Source: Axinella damicornis
Taxonomy: Eukaryota; Porifera; Demospongiae; Axinellida; Axinellidae
Reading direction: 5' to 3'
Assembly (NCBI GenBank): GCA_963931865.1
Contig: OZ007512.1
Span: forward strand, 3,554,121-3,618,120
DNA: 64,000 bases
Shown: positions 26,850-38,865 of the stretch, in pieces
Layout: each line of letters begins with the position of its first letter
How positions within the stretch are numbered: position 1 is the first letter of the stretch
Program-made: the position numbers and the translations under genes
Notes under the pieces: model-generated
What the model was told of the DNA's origin: nothing
The model's input: only the letters and a program-made list of their open reading frames with translations
Databases searched by the model: none

Positions 26850-27190
26850 CCTTGGTGTCGTTGTATCCTCTTGGTCACACCATATCACCTCCATCGATCT
26901 GTGCTAGGCTAAAAATGATTCTGGGCTTGCTCTATCGACAGTACTATAACCATGTTGAAGGAGAATCTTAGGAGATGTCCTCAAACAACTTCATATCTCA
27001 CTTGTCAGACCACACCTTGAATATGGATGTGCTGTCTGGGATCCCTACACATTGAAGGACAAGAGGACCCTTGCCAGAAGTTTGCATGCAAGATGGCATC
27101 AAAACACTGGGATGCTGGATACCAGGAGCTACTGGAGCTTGTGGGTTTACCACTACTTGAACAGAGGAGGAGCTATGACTGCTAATTAAA
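26850..27190 (+). mobile_element. LINE (non-LTR retrotransposon) reverse-transcriptase C-terminal remnant
   Basis: Plus-strand frames read IKHLGVVVSSWSHHI, ARLKMILGLLYRQYY, LVRPHLEYGCAVWDPY and KHWDAGYQELLELVGLPLL then LEQRRSYDC. This order is the usual C-terminal region after the reverse-transcriptase palm in CR1/Jockey-type elements. It is broken by frameshifts and a stop, and 5'-truncated, as is typical for LINE copies. The DNA after it is shared with 19190-19990. Confidence 0.8.
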
Positions 27191-28000
27191 ATCAATCATG
27201 GCCTGTGTGTGTCACTTTCCCACCGGCATTTTTACTTCTAGGCACATTTCTCATAACTTTAGGACGAATTCCCTGCAATTACATCAGCCGTTGGCACGGA
27301 CTAATGCATTCCAGTTTTCTTTTGTTCCTCACTTCTCCCTGAACATGTTGCTGGGTCTTTTTCAATACCATACTAGACGTTAATTGTAGTAATTGGACTA
27401 TTTGCACCTGTTGAATTCCTTGGTGCTGTAAGACTAGCCTCGTTCCCAGGCCTCCGCCCAGATTTCAGAAAAATCGTTTTTTTTTTCTGCGAGATAAAAT
27501 CTGGACGGATGCCTGAGAATGAGGCTACTGTAAGACAATGTACGTTCCTTGTGTCGTTCTGTAACAGTGTGCATTCCTTGGTCGTTCTGTAACAGTATTT
27601 TGCAGGTGTTCCACTTTGTATATAAGTGCTGTACCTGATTATTTGGCCAAGATTATTACCTTAATGTATTTGCTCTTGTACTGTAGTTAACTTGTGTTGT
27701 GTTTATAACTGTACTGTACATGCAGCCATATATAGTCATCTGGGTATGCACTAAGTGCGTATATACAGTACTGGCATACAATAGCATACAGATAATGCTA
27801 TTGTATGCCCAGTACTGGATGTACAAACGTTTATATATAAAAACTACTGATCCATTTGTTCCCATTCTAAGATAAGGATGTACGTATTTGTAAACTTCTG
27901 TTAGAAGAATAGCCTGACAGTGCCAGTGATTTTGAGTATTTGTGGCATGATTTTCAACAATATTGAAATACCAAGGTAATCAAGATCACTGAACAGGGCC
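27170..28000 (+). repeat. Duplicated sequence, copy 2 (partner 19190-19990)
   Basis: It has the same order of shared blocks as the partner. It differs by a complete foldback element at 27435-27527, of which the partner has only the right part. Confidence 0.8.
27435..27527. mobile_element. TAGCCTCG-family foldback MITE, 93 bp
   Basis: The ends are TAGCCTCGTTCCCAGGC and GCCTGAGAATGAGGCTA, and the arms continue with CCAGATTT / AAATCTGG. Target duplications CTGTAAGAC are exact at 27426-27434 and 27528-27536. Confidence 0.9.
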
Positions 28001-28129
28001 AAGTTTGGAGATTGTTGCAACAGGTGGATATATATCATATCTGATCACTCTGGTATCCAGCACACCTCAAATGAATTCATAGCTCATGTGACATGTTAGC
28101 ATATCCTTATTGGTAGCATGGGAATCTCC

Positions 28130-28391
28130 TGATTGTATGATAGCCAAATTTCGTTAGCTACAGAACGGTTTCTCCTGAACTTGTGCGCAACTGACACCCT
28201 CCACGTCAGGTGAGGTACTGACTGAATTGAGTGTGGACACTGAAACAGCAGTTTGCAGCCACTTCAGCAAGTACTGATACTAGAATATGGGGCAATGAGT
28301 GGGATCAGTGATAGCAAGCCTTGAAGTTGCCTTACTAGTCGAACTTAAGGAAAAGGGTTGTCAGTACGTTGTCCTCTGTCTCTGTGTCCAG
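28130..28391 (+). promoter_or_regulatory. Non-coding first exon and 182-bp leader intron of kinase copy D
   Basis: The donor is CACGTCAG|GTGAGGTAC at 28210 and the acceptor CTCTGTGTCCAG ends at 28391. It is the shortest leader intron of the four. The coding ATG follows at 28407. Confidence 0.6.
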
Positions 28392-28406
28392 GTATCGACC
28401 GTGACA

Positions 28407-30728
28407 ATGGCACAACCACAAGGCCACTTTGGCTATCAGATCGTCCGAATCATCAAAACATCCTCCCTCGGCGTCGGATCATATGGAGCTGTCTACAGAG
28501 CTCTGTGCGATGAGCTGCCATGTGCCGCTAAGATTCTTCACCCAACGCTATTTGAGACGAATGACCCAGGTACACGAAAGATCATGGAGCGATTCGAGCA
28601 AGAGTGCCAATTCCTGAGTGGTGCCAGACACCCCCACATCGTGCAGTACTTGGGGGTGAGTAGGGATCCCGAGTCTGGGCTGCCTGTGCTACTCATGGAA
28701 CTCATGGATAGTAGTCTGACTCGATTCCTGGAGCAATCTGAGGAACCACTCCCCTTCCAAACCCAAGTAGATATATGTCACGGTATAGCCCTGGCCCTCG
28801 CCTACCTCCACTCCAATGGTATCGTACACCGTGACCTCTCCAGCAACAATGTGTTGCTGATTGGTCCTGGAAACAGAGCAAAGGTCACGGATTTTGGAAT
28901 GTCAAAGTTAGCTGATGCAAACCCACGCATGACCCCAATGACCATGTGCCCTGGCACACTGGCATACATGCCACCAGAAGCACTGAATGATCCACCAGTT
29001 TACACTAACAAGCTCGACTGCTTCTCCTTTGGTGTACTGGACATTCAGATTCTCACTAGGCAGTTTCCCAATCCTAGTCCACCCTGTAAAATTATGGAAA
29101 TTGACGACCCGCGATTCCCCACTGGACAAGTCAACGTGCCTATTGCTGAGGATGAACGTCGCCGATCCCACATTAACCTGGTCGACCCAGCCCAACCCTT
29201 GCTGCCAGTTGCCCTCGACTGTCTGGACAGAGACAGAGAAAGGCCCTCAGCTCAGGAGCTCTGTAATCGTCTAGCTGCTCTGAAAGACACCCCACAGTAT
29301 GGTGAAAGTGTGCAGCAAGGACAAAGAGCCACAACTGATGGAGAACGTGTGCGAATCAGAGAACTGCAAGTAGAAGCACAAGAAAGGGAAAGACAACTAC
29401 AAGAGAAAGATCGTACAATCGCCACCAAGGAAATACAACTTCAAGAGAAAGATCGTACAATCGCCACCAAGGAAAGACAACTTCAAGAGAAAGATTGTAC
29501 AATCGCCACCAAGGAAAGACAACTTCAAGAGAAAGACCGTACAATTGCCACCAGGGAAAGGCAACCCCGACAGCTAAACCAACAGCTGGAAGCAAATGAG
29601 CAAATAACTGCAGACTTCCAACACAAAAATCTCGATACCGATAAACAAATTCATGACCTTGAGCTACGCCTCACAGCAAAGGACCAGCAAATCAGGGAGC
29701 TGCAGCAGCAGATCTATGATCAGCCAACAGCCAAACTCCAAGTCAGAGGTCAGAGTGCAAGAAAGGGAGCACTCCGTTTACACTGGAGTAAGTGTGGGAG
29801 AGCTCCACGTCAGATGTCAAAACCATCATGTGTGGTGGATGGCAACAAGGTTTACTTTAATGAATGCGATTCCAAAGGTGTGTATTCCTATGACTCTGAA
29901 AAACAGATGTGGTCCTCCCTCCCGCAGAGTCCTCACAGCCATTGCAGCCTGACAGTAGTCAATGGTCTCCTGACTGCCATCGGGGGCCAGATCGGGGGAT
30001 GGACATTTGCTGCCATTGGGGGAGGGCTAGTGGGTAGAAATGTTACAAACCAACTCTTCAGTTTGACTGGTGAGGGGAAGTGGGTGGAGCGCTTCCCACC
30101 CATGCCAACCAAACGTTATGGCACTGCAGCTGTGTGCAGTGGAAAGTCCCTGGTCGTGGCAGGAGGAGGTGGAGGGGACAACAAACTACTGCACACAGTA
30201 GAAGTGATGGACACAGAGACTCCACCACAGTGGTCCACTGCCAGCAGTCTGCCTTTTGCACTCAGATACGCATCATCAACAATCTGCCAAGATCGCATCT
30301 ACTTGGTGGGACAAGACAGGAGCTATGAACCAAGATCAGTGCTCGCTTGTTCCATTGCTGACCTCCAACTGTCTTGTCGACCTCAGTCACTAGGAGGAAG
30401 GTTGGAGACCTTGACTCTGCAAGAAGTCTGGCACCGAGTCGCCGATCTCCCGGCTCACTCATCCAGCTGTGCCACCCTCTGTGGACAGCTGGTAGCAGTT
30501 GGTGGGCATGATGACAGCTGCAAAAACTACACTACTGCCATTCACCAGTACAACCCAACAACCAACTCCTGGGAGTTCATCAGCCACATGCCCACCGCAC
30601 GATGGGGCACTCTAGTAGCAGTCCTCCCTGACCAGAAACTAATGGTGGTGGGAGGCTACACACGCAAGTCAGGTGGCATGGAAAGAACTGATATAGTTGA
30701 AATTGCCACTTGTACCAACCAAGAATAG
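28407..30728 (+). CDS. TKL-like kinase / coiled-coil / Kelch protein, copy D
   Basis: One open coding exon of 773 residues from ATG 28407. Kinase motifs are intact: GVGSYG, AAK, VHRDLSSNN, DFG, MPPEAL. The C-lobe is of the beta class (NDPPVYTNKLDC, RQFPNPSPPCKIM), nearly the same as copy B. One Lys codon is lost before DRDRERPS. The coil holds four 14-residue repeats, then QPRQ where the others have QLRQ; Pro at that point would kink the helix. The first Kelch repeats contain an extra segment of roughly 12 residues with a second AIGG. The last about 180 residues and the 3' flank are nearly identical to copy B, which suggests a recent shared origin or gene conversion. Confidence 0.9.
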   Translation: MAQPQGHFGYQIVRIIKTSSLGVGSYGAVYRALCDELPCAAKILHPTLFETNDPGTRKIMERFEQECQFLSGARHPHIVQYLGVSRDPESGLPVLLMELMDSSLTRFLEQSEEPLPFQTQVDICHGIALALAYLHSNGIVHRDLSSNNVLLIGPGNRAKVTDFGMSKLADANPRMTPMTMCPGTLAYMPPEALNDPPVYTNKLDCFSFGVLDIQILTRQFPNPSPPCKIMEIDDPRFPTGQVNVPIAEDERRRSHINLVDPAQPLLPVALDCLDRDRERPSAQELCNRLAALKDTPQYGESVQQGQRATTDGERVRIRELQVEAQERERQLQEKDRTIATKEIQLQEKDRTIATKERQLQEKDCTIATKERQLQEKDRTIATRERQPRQLNQQLEANEQITADFQHKNLDTDKQIHDLELRLTAKDQQIRELQQQIYDQPTAKLQVRGQSARKGALRLHWSKCGRAPRQMSKPSCVVDGNKVYFNECDSKGVYSYDSEKQMWSSLPQSPHSHCSLTVVNGLLTAIGGQIGGWTFAAIGGGLVGRNVTNQLFSLTGEGKWVERFPPMPTKRYGTAAVCSGKSLVVAGGGGGDNKLLHTVEVMDTETPPQWSTASSLPFALRYASSTICQDRIYLVGQDRSYEPRSVLACSIADLQLSCRPQSLGGRLETLTLQEVWHRVADLPAHSSSCATLCGQLVAVGGHDDSCKNYTTAIHQYNPTTNSWEFISHMPTARWGTLVAVLPDQKLMVVGGYTRKSGGMERTDIVEIATCTNQE

Positions 30729-30779
30729 AACGTAATGTATACTATTTGTATGTAAACTGTTCTATTGCCAAGTGTGTTT

Positions 30780-30785
30780 ATTAAA
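30780..30785 (+). terminator. Probable poly(A) signal of copy D
   Basis: ATTAAA sits about 50 bp after the stop, identical in position and context to the copy B signal at 16190-16195. Confidence 0.5.
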
Positions 30786-32229
30786 GTATGTTTAAAAGTC
30801 AAGTTCATAGAATTATAGGAATGCATACTATCTTTATAACTAACTTGTGTGTCATACCTCGTCAAATTTACACATCAAGTCTGGGGAGTGGGTGGCCCAT
30901 GAGAGATAAATCTGTGAAATGCCTTCAGATTTACTACCAGCGAAAGCTGCCCTGCAAATCTATGTTCGGAAAGGTGTATTGAGCGATGGCTTCACTTAAT
31001 TTATAAGACACGTACTGTAGATGATGTTCAAAAATGTCCTTTTGACTAGAAATGAGTCAAATCTGCTCCATATCGTAGGTATAATAATATTATCATTGAT
31101 GCCATGTTTATGGTTCTGGCGATCATGCGCAAATATATCAAATGTTCTTGAGGAAGTGAAAGTCAGAATGAGGTCTCCTGCTTGTTTTGTGACCTCTTTG
31201 GAAAGTTCCCACACAATTGAAGCATGGAACCGGGTCAACAGTGTTGAGTATTCCAAGTGCACATAATTATAAGTAGGTCGTGCCCCTCCGCGCAACCTAC
31301 TTATCCACATAGCCTGAAGTGTATACTGGCAACGTCATTAAACAGAGAAACGTCAACTTACAGATGCCAGGCTCTTCTTCTCACTGACTGGGATCCACTC
31401 TCATTGCATAGCGGGTCAGGATCCTCCTTCCCCCTCCTCCCCTCCACACCCACCACCAGCCACCACCACGCCCACCTGTGGAAACACAATGCATAAACAC
31501 ATGCCAGCAAAACACACACCATTGCAAGAACAGTGTTCTGAGCAGCCAGAAAGTGGCAGAATGAGATTCAACAATTCGGAAACTTTGGTGAAGCTTTCCT
31601 AGTCAAGTATTTTAAATGGTTGCTAAAAGTGATCAAAGCCAGTCACAAATGGCACATCAGAAGCCCAAAGGTCACAGGCTACTGGCCTAGCAAGAGCACT
31701 GAGTCTGGTTCAAGAGTCTATCACACTGATGGCGCTACACGTGACCAGACCTCCCAGGACTGTAAGCGAGCAAATACGTACTGGTGGTGGGAATGGCCTG
31801 GGAACGAGGCTAATTTGCCACCACTTATCTGATTAACTATAACAAGCCTCCAATGAAAACTAGAGGAGCTCATAGAACACATACCCTGCGCAGAAGGATA
31901 AGCATGCAGCTGCAATAGCTAGGGCATCTGATTATAGGCGCGAACACGTGCTATTGCGTATTCAGTGTTTGTGCATGCCCGTATACAATGACTTTGATTG
32001 CAAAGAGGCGGGGCCAAATTTAAGAATTAGCTGGAAAAAACAATAGTAACAATGTCTGAGAACTATATAAATGCTGGGATAAGACCAAGTCATCTCGAGT
32101 TTCCTGTTCTTGAAAGGACTCTGTGACCATGAAGATGTGGAGCCAATGTTGTGACTAGTCATGAAAACTAAGAAATAGCCAAAATAGCAGTGAAACGAAG
32201 CGCTTTGACTTCTTTTCACTAGGCAAAGT
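30786..32229. other. No gene recognised; dispersed module at 31310-31490
   Basis: 31310-31490 matches the module at 12987-13165 (CACTCTCATTGCA(C/T)AGCGGG, CACCTGTGGAAACACAA). 31790-31812 holds one end of a TAGCCTCG-type element (GGCCTGGGAACGAGGCTA) without a clear partner. Confidence 0.45.
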
Positions 32230-32235
32230 TAAGTC

Positions 32236-32853
32236 CATGAGTCATGCGTATGCAAACCATGGTGAGAGGCGCATGCAAACCATGGTGAGAGGTGCATGCA
32301 AACCACGGTGAGAGGTGCATGCAAACCATGGTGAGAGGCGCATGCAAAGCATGGTGAGAGGTGCATGCAAACCATGGTGAGAGGTGCATGCAAACCACGG
32401 TGAGAGGTGCATGCAAACCATGGTGAGAGGTGCATGCAAACCATGGTGAGAGGTGTATGCAAACCATGGTGAGAGGTGCATGCAAACCATGGTGAGAGGT
32501 GCATGCAAACCACGGTGAGAGGTGCAGCATGCAAACCATGGTGAGAGGTGCATGCAAACCATGGTGAGAGGTGCATGCAAACCACGGTGAGAGGTGCATA
32601 CAAACCACGGTGAGAGGTGCATGCAAACCATGGTGAGAGGTGCATGCAAACCACGGTGAGAGGTGCATGCAAACCATGGTGAGAGGTGCATGCAAACCAT
32701 GGTGAGAGGTGCATGCAAACCATGGTGAGAGGTGCATGCAAACCATGGTGAGAGGTGCATGCAAACCATGGTGAGAGGGCATGCAAACCATGGTGAGAGG
32801 TGCATGCAAACCATGGTGAGAGGTGCATGCAAACCATGGTGAGAGGTGCATGC
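32236..32853. repeat. 23-bp minisatellite, about 26 units
   Basis: The unit is GCAAACCATGGTGAGAGGTGCAT, with a recurrent CAT-to-CAC variant (ACCACGGTG) scattered through the array and one 26-bp unit near 32525. All three minus-strand frames are open because 23 is not a multiple of 3 and the unit lacks stops, so the roughly 200-residue frames are artefacts. Confidence 0.95.
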
Positions 32854-33119
32854 TTACATTACTGTATCTCTCGCCCAAGTTTCAAATCTTAACCCCTTAC
32901 ATGAGATGTTGCCTCTTTGTTCAATTTTTGCTCCAGGTGGGTGGGTGGGTGGAGGACTGATGATGCCTCTTTGGTCTGGTCCAGCTGTATAGCCAGCTCT
33001 TAATTGGCCACAAAAAGGATAACGTACGTATTGTATCACGTTTTTGAAATAGATGATGTCTGTTTGAAGTTATACACAAAAATGGCTGTGAGTACTGTAC
33101 AGTACGCATCTCTACGATC

Positions 33120-33650
33120 CGTAAGCGAAGCTGCACCGTTTTTTTTAAACTTATGTCCAATGGCAATGGCAGAAACCGATTCTTGCAAGAAGCTTTCCGA
33201 CATTCGGAAGAATCCTCCTGATTTGCAGCAAAGCTGCACCGCAAAAAAACGTTTGAAAAGCGTTCCAGATCTTGGTATCAGTTTTAAATATGCATACCGT
33301 ACATAGGCTCCACATGCAGACCTCAGCCCAGACATTGTAACAATCACATGTATATAGCTTTCCCCTCATATATTAGCCTCCACAGACATGAGACCTGACA
33401 TTGTCTGGTGGGAGGACAACTTAAAGAAACTATGGATGGTAGAACTATGTAACAGTGTCCTGAGAATGGTTTTCAGAATGCTGCAGAGAGTATATTTGTT
33501 GGGGGGAAGCAACACTGCTCATAGGGGTTCAGGTGGTATGTCCCCCAGGAAGCTCTTAGGCCTGTGAGGTGGCCTCGACTGGTGCATGGTTTCTGGGGCC
33601 CCAGACCAGAATGCTTGCAGCTGATGATGTCAACCATTGATGTACGTAAG
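33120..33650 (+). repeat. Duplicated repeat, copy 2 (partner 23640-24170)
   Basis: It has the same blocks in the same order as the partner, with small indels, and again runs directly into DDE-transposase remnant sequence. In copy 1 about 1 kb separates the two. Confidence 0.75.
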
Positions 33651-34045
33651 ATTCACCTTGGAGTACTGTATAGTTGAAACAATGCTTTCAGGACACCTTT
33701 GACCTTACTAAACACTGGGTTCAAGTCCGGTGATTATGGTGGTAGGAAAATCACTTCAACTTAATTGTGTTTGGTCTTCACTAAAGTCAACAATACCTTG
33801 TACTTGATGGATTGATGCATTATCCATCACAACAACAGAACAGAGGTTGCAAAAGGCATCAACACTGGAACCAAGCAGTCTTATTTGAATTGCTCAAATC
33901 TGTCTCCATTCACCGTTCCTTCAGCTAAGAAAACATCATGCACACCTCCAGAAGACATAACGGGTATGGAAGAGTATCATACCCTTCTGATCAATATTCT
34001 GTGATCAACTGGAAGGATGCCTCCCAGCAAACTTCCATGCACTGT
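33650..34045 (-). pseudogene. DDE-type transposase remnant, copy 2
   Basis: It matches 25150-25560 closely on the minus strand, including the IDNASIH-type block, the CCACCATAATCACCGGAC stretch with the same stop in place of Tyr, and the VFLAEGT-like block. Both copies share the same disabling change, so the element was already dead before duplication. Confidence 0.7.
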
Positions 34046-35279
34046 TTCCTATCACATCCACTTTCAACCCTCCACTCAAACATTGCTGGGTCATGCGTAC
34101 ATGGAGATTTCAGCCCATAAACTTGGCTCGTAAGTCATCTGATCTTTGTAGCAACATGAGGTATAACCTGCCTGCTACATTCCATGAACTTGAGTGTTCT
34201 ACAGATTGTCTACTTGAGTGCTCTACAGATTGTCTACTTGAGTGTTCTACCGACTGTCGACATGCTCACTGTGACGCCAATGATGGCACTTCACTGGTTT
34301 CACGTCACCTCAATGTACAGATGCCAGGTTTTTTCTCACTGACTAAGATCTACTCTTATTGCACAGCATCTGACTAGGGGTCAGCATCCTCCCTCCCCTC
34401 CACATCCACCACAAAGCCACCTCCATACCCACCTACATGTGGAACACAATGCAGCTATACATGTCAGCCACACACACCAAGAGCATGATCTCAGCCAGAA
34501 AGGATGAGATTCATACAATAATCACTGTGAAGCATTGCCTAGTGAAGTATTCAAAGCGGTTGCTCAAAGGACAAAGGGCTGGTAAAGGCATTTAGACAAG
34601 ACCACAACCAGAAGCCCAAACAGGCCCAGCAAGAAGACGTACTGGCCAACACTCCCGCAGTGGTTCACGACTACTGCCCCAGCAACCAACAGTGAATATG
34701 TTTAACAGGTGAAGTTCTTTGATGCAAGTGACACAGTGTGAAACTGCTGTAATACGTAGCATGTGACAGAGAACCACAGAATTCTATTCTCTAGAGATCA
34801 TCTAAGCCTATTGGTTCCTTAAATCCACCAGTATTTGGCCTCCAAACTTCACACAAGTGTCCTTCCAGCTACCCCTTGTAGATTCGTAACTCTAACCACA
34901 CCCACTCATTAACGACTTGTTTCTGCCCGTCAATCTCTTATTAAAATGGTGCCATTGCACACTGGCAGCCTCCAATCCTTCCTTGACATTAAACTGACTT
35001 CCGCCACAGGTCAACGGGTTCACAAGGCAGAAAACAACACACACTAATTGCATGGATACACGACTAGCCAGTGACGTTAAGTGACATCACAAGATGAAAG
35101 TCTCAGACGAGTATACTCATTGTTGCTAAAGCTGTCTCTGATGGTAGCTCATTAGGGTTCAAAGTGCACTGAAACTCCCTGCACTAGAGGTCTAAGGATA
35201 GGCATGTACCCACGGTTATCATCTTGGGAATGAATAATTTTACTCATCATTAGTGGTTATGTTGCTACAGCTGCCTGTC
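34046..35279. other. Intergenic sequence with dispersed modules
   Basis: 34194-34257 has three units of a 24-bp repeat (GAGTGCTCTACAGATTGTCT and variants). 34308-34450 and 34660-34712 are dispersed cluster modules. 34770-35120 resembles 16850-17290. No gene was recognised. Confidence 0.5.
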
Positions 35280-35392
35280 TGTGCTAGGCTAGAGGTCTAA
35301 GTTTAGGTGTGTACTGTGGCTCACCTGCAGTGCGGGACAACCAAGGAGATACTGGGGTATACCTCCATATATGACCACCACCAGCACTCGGG

Positions 35393-35490
<98 letters not shown>

Positions 35491-36790
35491 CGTGTGTGCG
35501 TGCGTGTGTGTGTGGATGGAAAGTGGTCAGAAATGATTTCACCTAACTGTTACGCAACTGCAGTCATTCCCGTTCAGACACATTTTAGTGTACAGACTAT
35601 AGTGATGCCGTATGGTGATCCGATTGTTACGGTATTTCAAATAGCATAGATTTAAACAGTGCAAGTCTGGCTGGGGAGAGGATGGGATAGAAGAAAAGTA
35701 TAGACTCATTCATGGCATGTCGATAATCCTGTTCCAAGCTCATTAATTCTGTAGGAGGAACTTGGCCTGCCAACTTTCGCAAAGCAGCCGCATGCAATCA
35801 CCAATCAAACTTCAGAATGCCATAACATGCCCCCTATGCCACATTGGCTACCCAGTCCCAAGGAGGAGTAGCAACCGGTTGCTGGGATCATCCTGTCTTC
35901 CATACATGTAGCAGATGCGTAGGTGTCCGAAGTTAGAGGCCAAGTGCCGATGAACGAGGTTTCGGAGCCCATTAAATTCAAAGCCGTACCACCAAAACTA
36001 CTAGGTCTACAAAAATGCGGTTGCAACGTACTGAAGCCCATGGATGGCAGTCTCAACGCATCGAGTTGGTGTACCATGGTCGGTGAAAATCTTGAACTTT
36101 ATAATAAAGTAATCGATTGCTTACTCTAGTGCCATCAGTTTCACCATGTCACAGCATGTAAACAGTCCCAACAAACAACCTGAGCACTCACAAAGCAGTC
36201 AATTTCAACTGCTGCTAGGGTGGATCAAATACCATGATTCCTCTACAGTGTCCTGCATTTCCACGAGTACATTATATACTGTCATACGTAGCAGTACTTT
36301 AGAACTTGTACTTGAACTTGAAGGAATCTCAGCTGAGTAGCAAGTCACTCAGACATGCACAGTTAAGTGTGCTGTGTAAAACACCAAGTTGAGTTTGAGT
36401 GATTCCTACTGCAGCTGTTCCCTCAAACCAACCTGCAAACCTCTGTAAATTGGTCTTATGGCAAGTAAGGTCTAGAATAGGGGTAGCTATACCAGCTTAC
36501 ATCACAGAGACAACAGACAGCTGGGGCTACGTGCAATCTTCATCCCCTCCTCCCTCGGCGCCCGCAAATTATGATGCTCTCTAATTCTACCATCTTCGCA
36601 GAATCAGACCTGCCAACACTCTCACTCTCTACCCTTGCCTACCCGACCATTACAGATTACCTCCGCTACTGTCTCCTTCACCGACACTGTGACTTTTTCG
36701 ACGTGTTCACATCACCAGAGTATACAACCTCGTTCCCAGACTCCATTCCATCGTCCCCAGCTGGTGTGGGAGTCTGACTACACTATAATC
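35280..36790 (+). repeat. Segmental duplication of about 1.5 kb, copy 2, with (GT)n module
   Basis: Partner of 17330-18860. The GT run is at 35394-35513. The alignment ends near GTGTGGGAGTCTGACTA, after which this copy continues into the SAM-exon relic at 36800. Confidence 0.85.
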
Positions 36791-37072
36791 TATCAGAGGG
36801 AGGGGCTGGCGCTGGAGAACTTCTGTCGGAGTGTAATGAGCCTACTCTGCAGCATGAGCTCGCAGTCACTTCAAAAGTCGACAGATTAAACTATATTATG
36901 ACAGTTATCTCAGGACAATACTCAGCTTGCGTATGCCAATGACTTCATGATTGCACATATTTTGTTTAGGCTGAGGGTCTGTGGTTTTTGTTTTTCACTT
37001 GTATTCCTGTAGTAAGGGTGTGATGATCACATGGCTAAATAGATCTACTTGTGCCGAATCTGCTGATGGTCC
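36713..37072 (+). pseudogene. Decayed SAM-exon copy, left arm of an inverted duplication
   Basis: About 36815-36930 reads GELLSECNEPTLQHEL, then TSKVDRL and VISGQYSA, matching exon 3 of the SAM gene at 2460-2681. The N-terminal half of the SAM domain is missing. The whole 360 bp is repeated in reverse complement at 40052-40412. Confidence 0.75.
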
Positions 37073-38660
37073 CTAAGGATGCATGTGTGTGTGCATGTGG
37101 TGAGGGAAGAAGAACAGTAAGATGCAGATCTTATTGTGAATCACGATGTTAGCCCTGATCGGATCCACCAACAGGCATATGACTGTGCATATCATCTTCA
37201 ACACTCCAGTAGTGTCCATGTAATTTCCCTTCCGCTCAACAGCTTGCCTGGAATACTTGATCCCATGCAGCTGGCCGGGTCTTCGCAGACCTCAAAGAAG
37301 GTGAAGAGCACCTTGAGAATGGGACGACAGTATGTTGTTTAGCAAACTGAAGTCTACTCTTGGCAGTACACTCTGGATTTCTGCACAAGGAGGGTATGGA
37401 GTTTAAAGTCGTCCTACCTGGCACCATGTTTGTGTAGCATGTGCCCAGTCTCTGCCCAACAGTTGTGACAGAAATCACCTTCAGTGGTAGAGGCTCACTA
37501 GGCACACATTCAGAGGAGTTGTCTTGCGAGTGTATCTGGATGCTGTCCACGCTTTTCTTCCATGGGTACCAGGAGGATTTATGACAGACTGCCGTGACTG
37601 CTTCGAGAAGCTACAGAAACATGAAGGTTTTAAGTTAGCCATCTGATCCTTAATAACACTATTGCAAAACAGTACGGCTGGTATGCAGAAGTAATATGCT
37701 TGATCTGATTATGAAGATTTCAAATGTCCATCCACCGGAGAGTTTCTGAGCTCATTAGAATTAACGACAGACATTTCCTATCCAAGGATGCACAACTCAG
37801 GAGATGACTCAGTAGTTTACACATCAACACAGGATGGAAGTCGTTTGTCTCATCTCCCCACTAGCTCCTCGATCATCAGAGGTAGCTAGCTATAGCTGAG
37901 TTGTAAGGACTCACTCCATTCCCAGTAGCTATTTCAATCTCACAGTTAAGTTTTGTCCCCAGAGTTGTGTGTGAAGAAGCTCAGGTAACTAACAGTAGAA
38001 ATAACCCACTCTATAGCTACTCAGTGAGACTATACACTTTGAAAGAAAAACATGGCTGGCCTACCCATGCCAGCCTCAGGTTCTTCACAACTTGTACTCT
38101 GAATCCTTGGAAAGTAATATAGCTACACATCACAACACAATGCTCTGAGATCCAAAACTGGGCAGTACTGACTTCTAAAAGCCATGGTAGTTGTCTCAGT
38201 GGGGGTAATGGCCTAAGCATTCAGGATAGTGGATATCTACTTTCCTCTCTCTCTCTCTCTCTTCAACCACGGAAGGAAACACAACTTTCGAGGACAAGGA
38301 ACTTATCTTCCTCTCTCTTTCACCCTCCCTCCACGTAGCTAAGCCTACACAGCACCCAATACTTGCGTACAAATGGTTCCCCATCACCTAGCTCCCTTCG
38401 TTCTCGATCTCAGACCCAACGCCTTCAAACTTAAAATCCCAAACGGTGTCAGTGCTTAGCCTACTTCCATACCACGTACCGTAGGCTACCGTACAGCGTC
38501 AAGTACAAGTTCAAAGATGGAGCGGGAGCGCCAGTGGCAGAGGGCCAACTAGAGGAGGGCAATGGCATCCAGAAACGACAGAGACGGAAACATGCTCACC
38601 ATTGGGAACAGCTTACGCGTGCACACCTGCTCGCTGCACTGGCGGGCAGTTCCCGCCAGA
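37073..38660. other. No gene recognised
   Basis: Open frames at 37136-37342 (plus) and 37236-37550 (minus) overlap each other and show no recognised domain. 38245-38265 is a CT-rich tract. Confidence 0.35.
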
Positions 38661-38667
38661 TTTTGAA

Positions 38668-38790
38668 CCAATCAAACTAGAGTATTACAGGTAACCGGGT
38701 GCGCGTGCAGGAATGCATGCACGCGTTTGCCAGCAGGCTTCCGCGAGTATATAAAGCGAGTCAAATTGTGTCCTAGCCATTCGGGCTTAG
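38668..38790 (+). promoter_or_regulatory. Promoter-like stretch with CCAAT and TATA boxes
   Basis: AACCAATCAAAC at about 38667 and GAGTATATAAAGCG at about 38746 are spaced roughly 75 bp apart in a CG-rich context (CGGGTGCGCGTGCAG, CACGCGTTTG). The order and spacing fit a TATA-type RNA polymerase II promoter firing to the right. The sequence downstream is the minisatellite below, and no gene was recognised. Confidence 0.4.
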
Positions 38791-38865
38791 GTTTAGCTCG
38801 GGTGAGGTTAAGGTGAGGTGAGCCCTCACCCTAACTTTACCCTTGCTGCATCTTCCCCCAAGGGT

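Noticed and set aside
32219..32878. Minus-strand open frames of about 200 residues in three frames (HAPLTMVCMHLSPWFACTSH type)
   Set aside because: They come from a stop-free 23-bp minisatellite read in all three frames; there is no splice support or domain.
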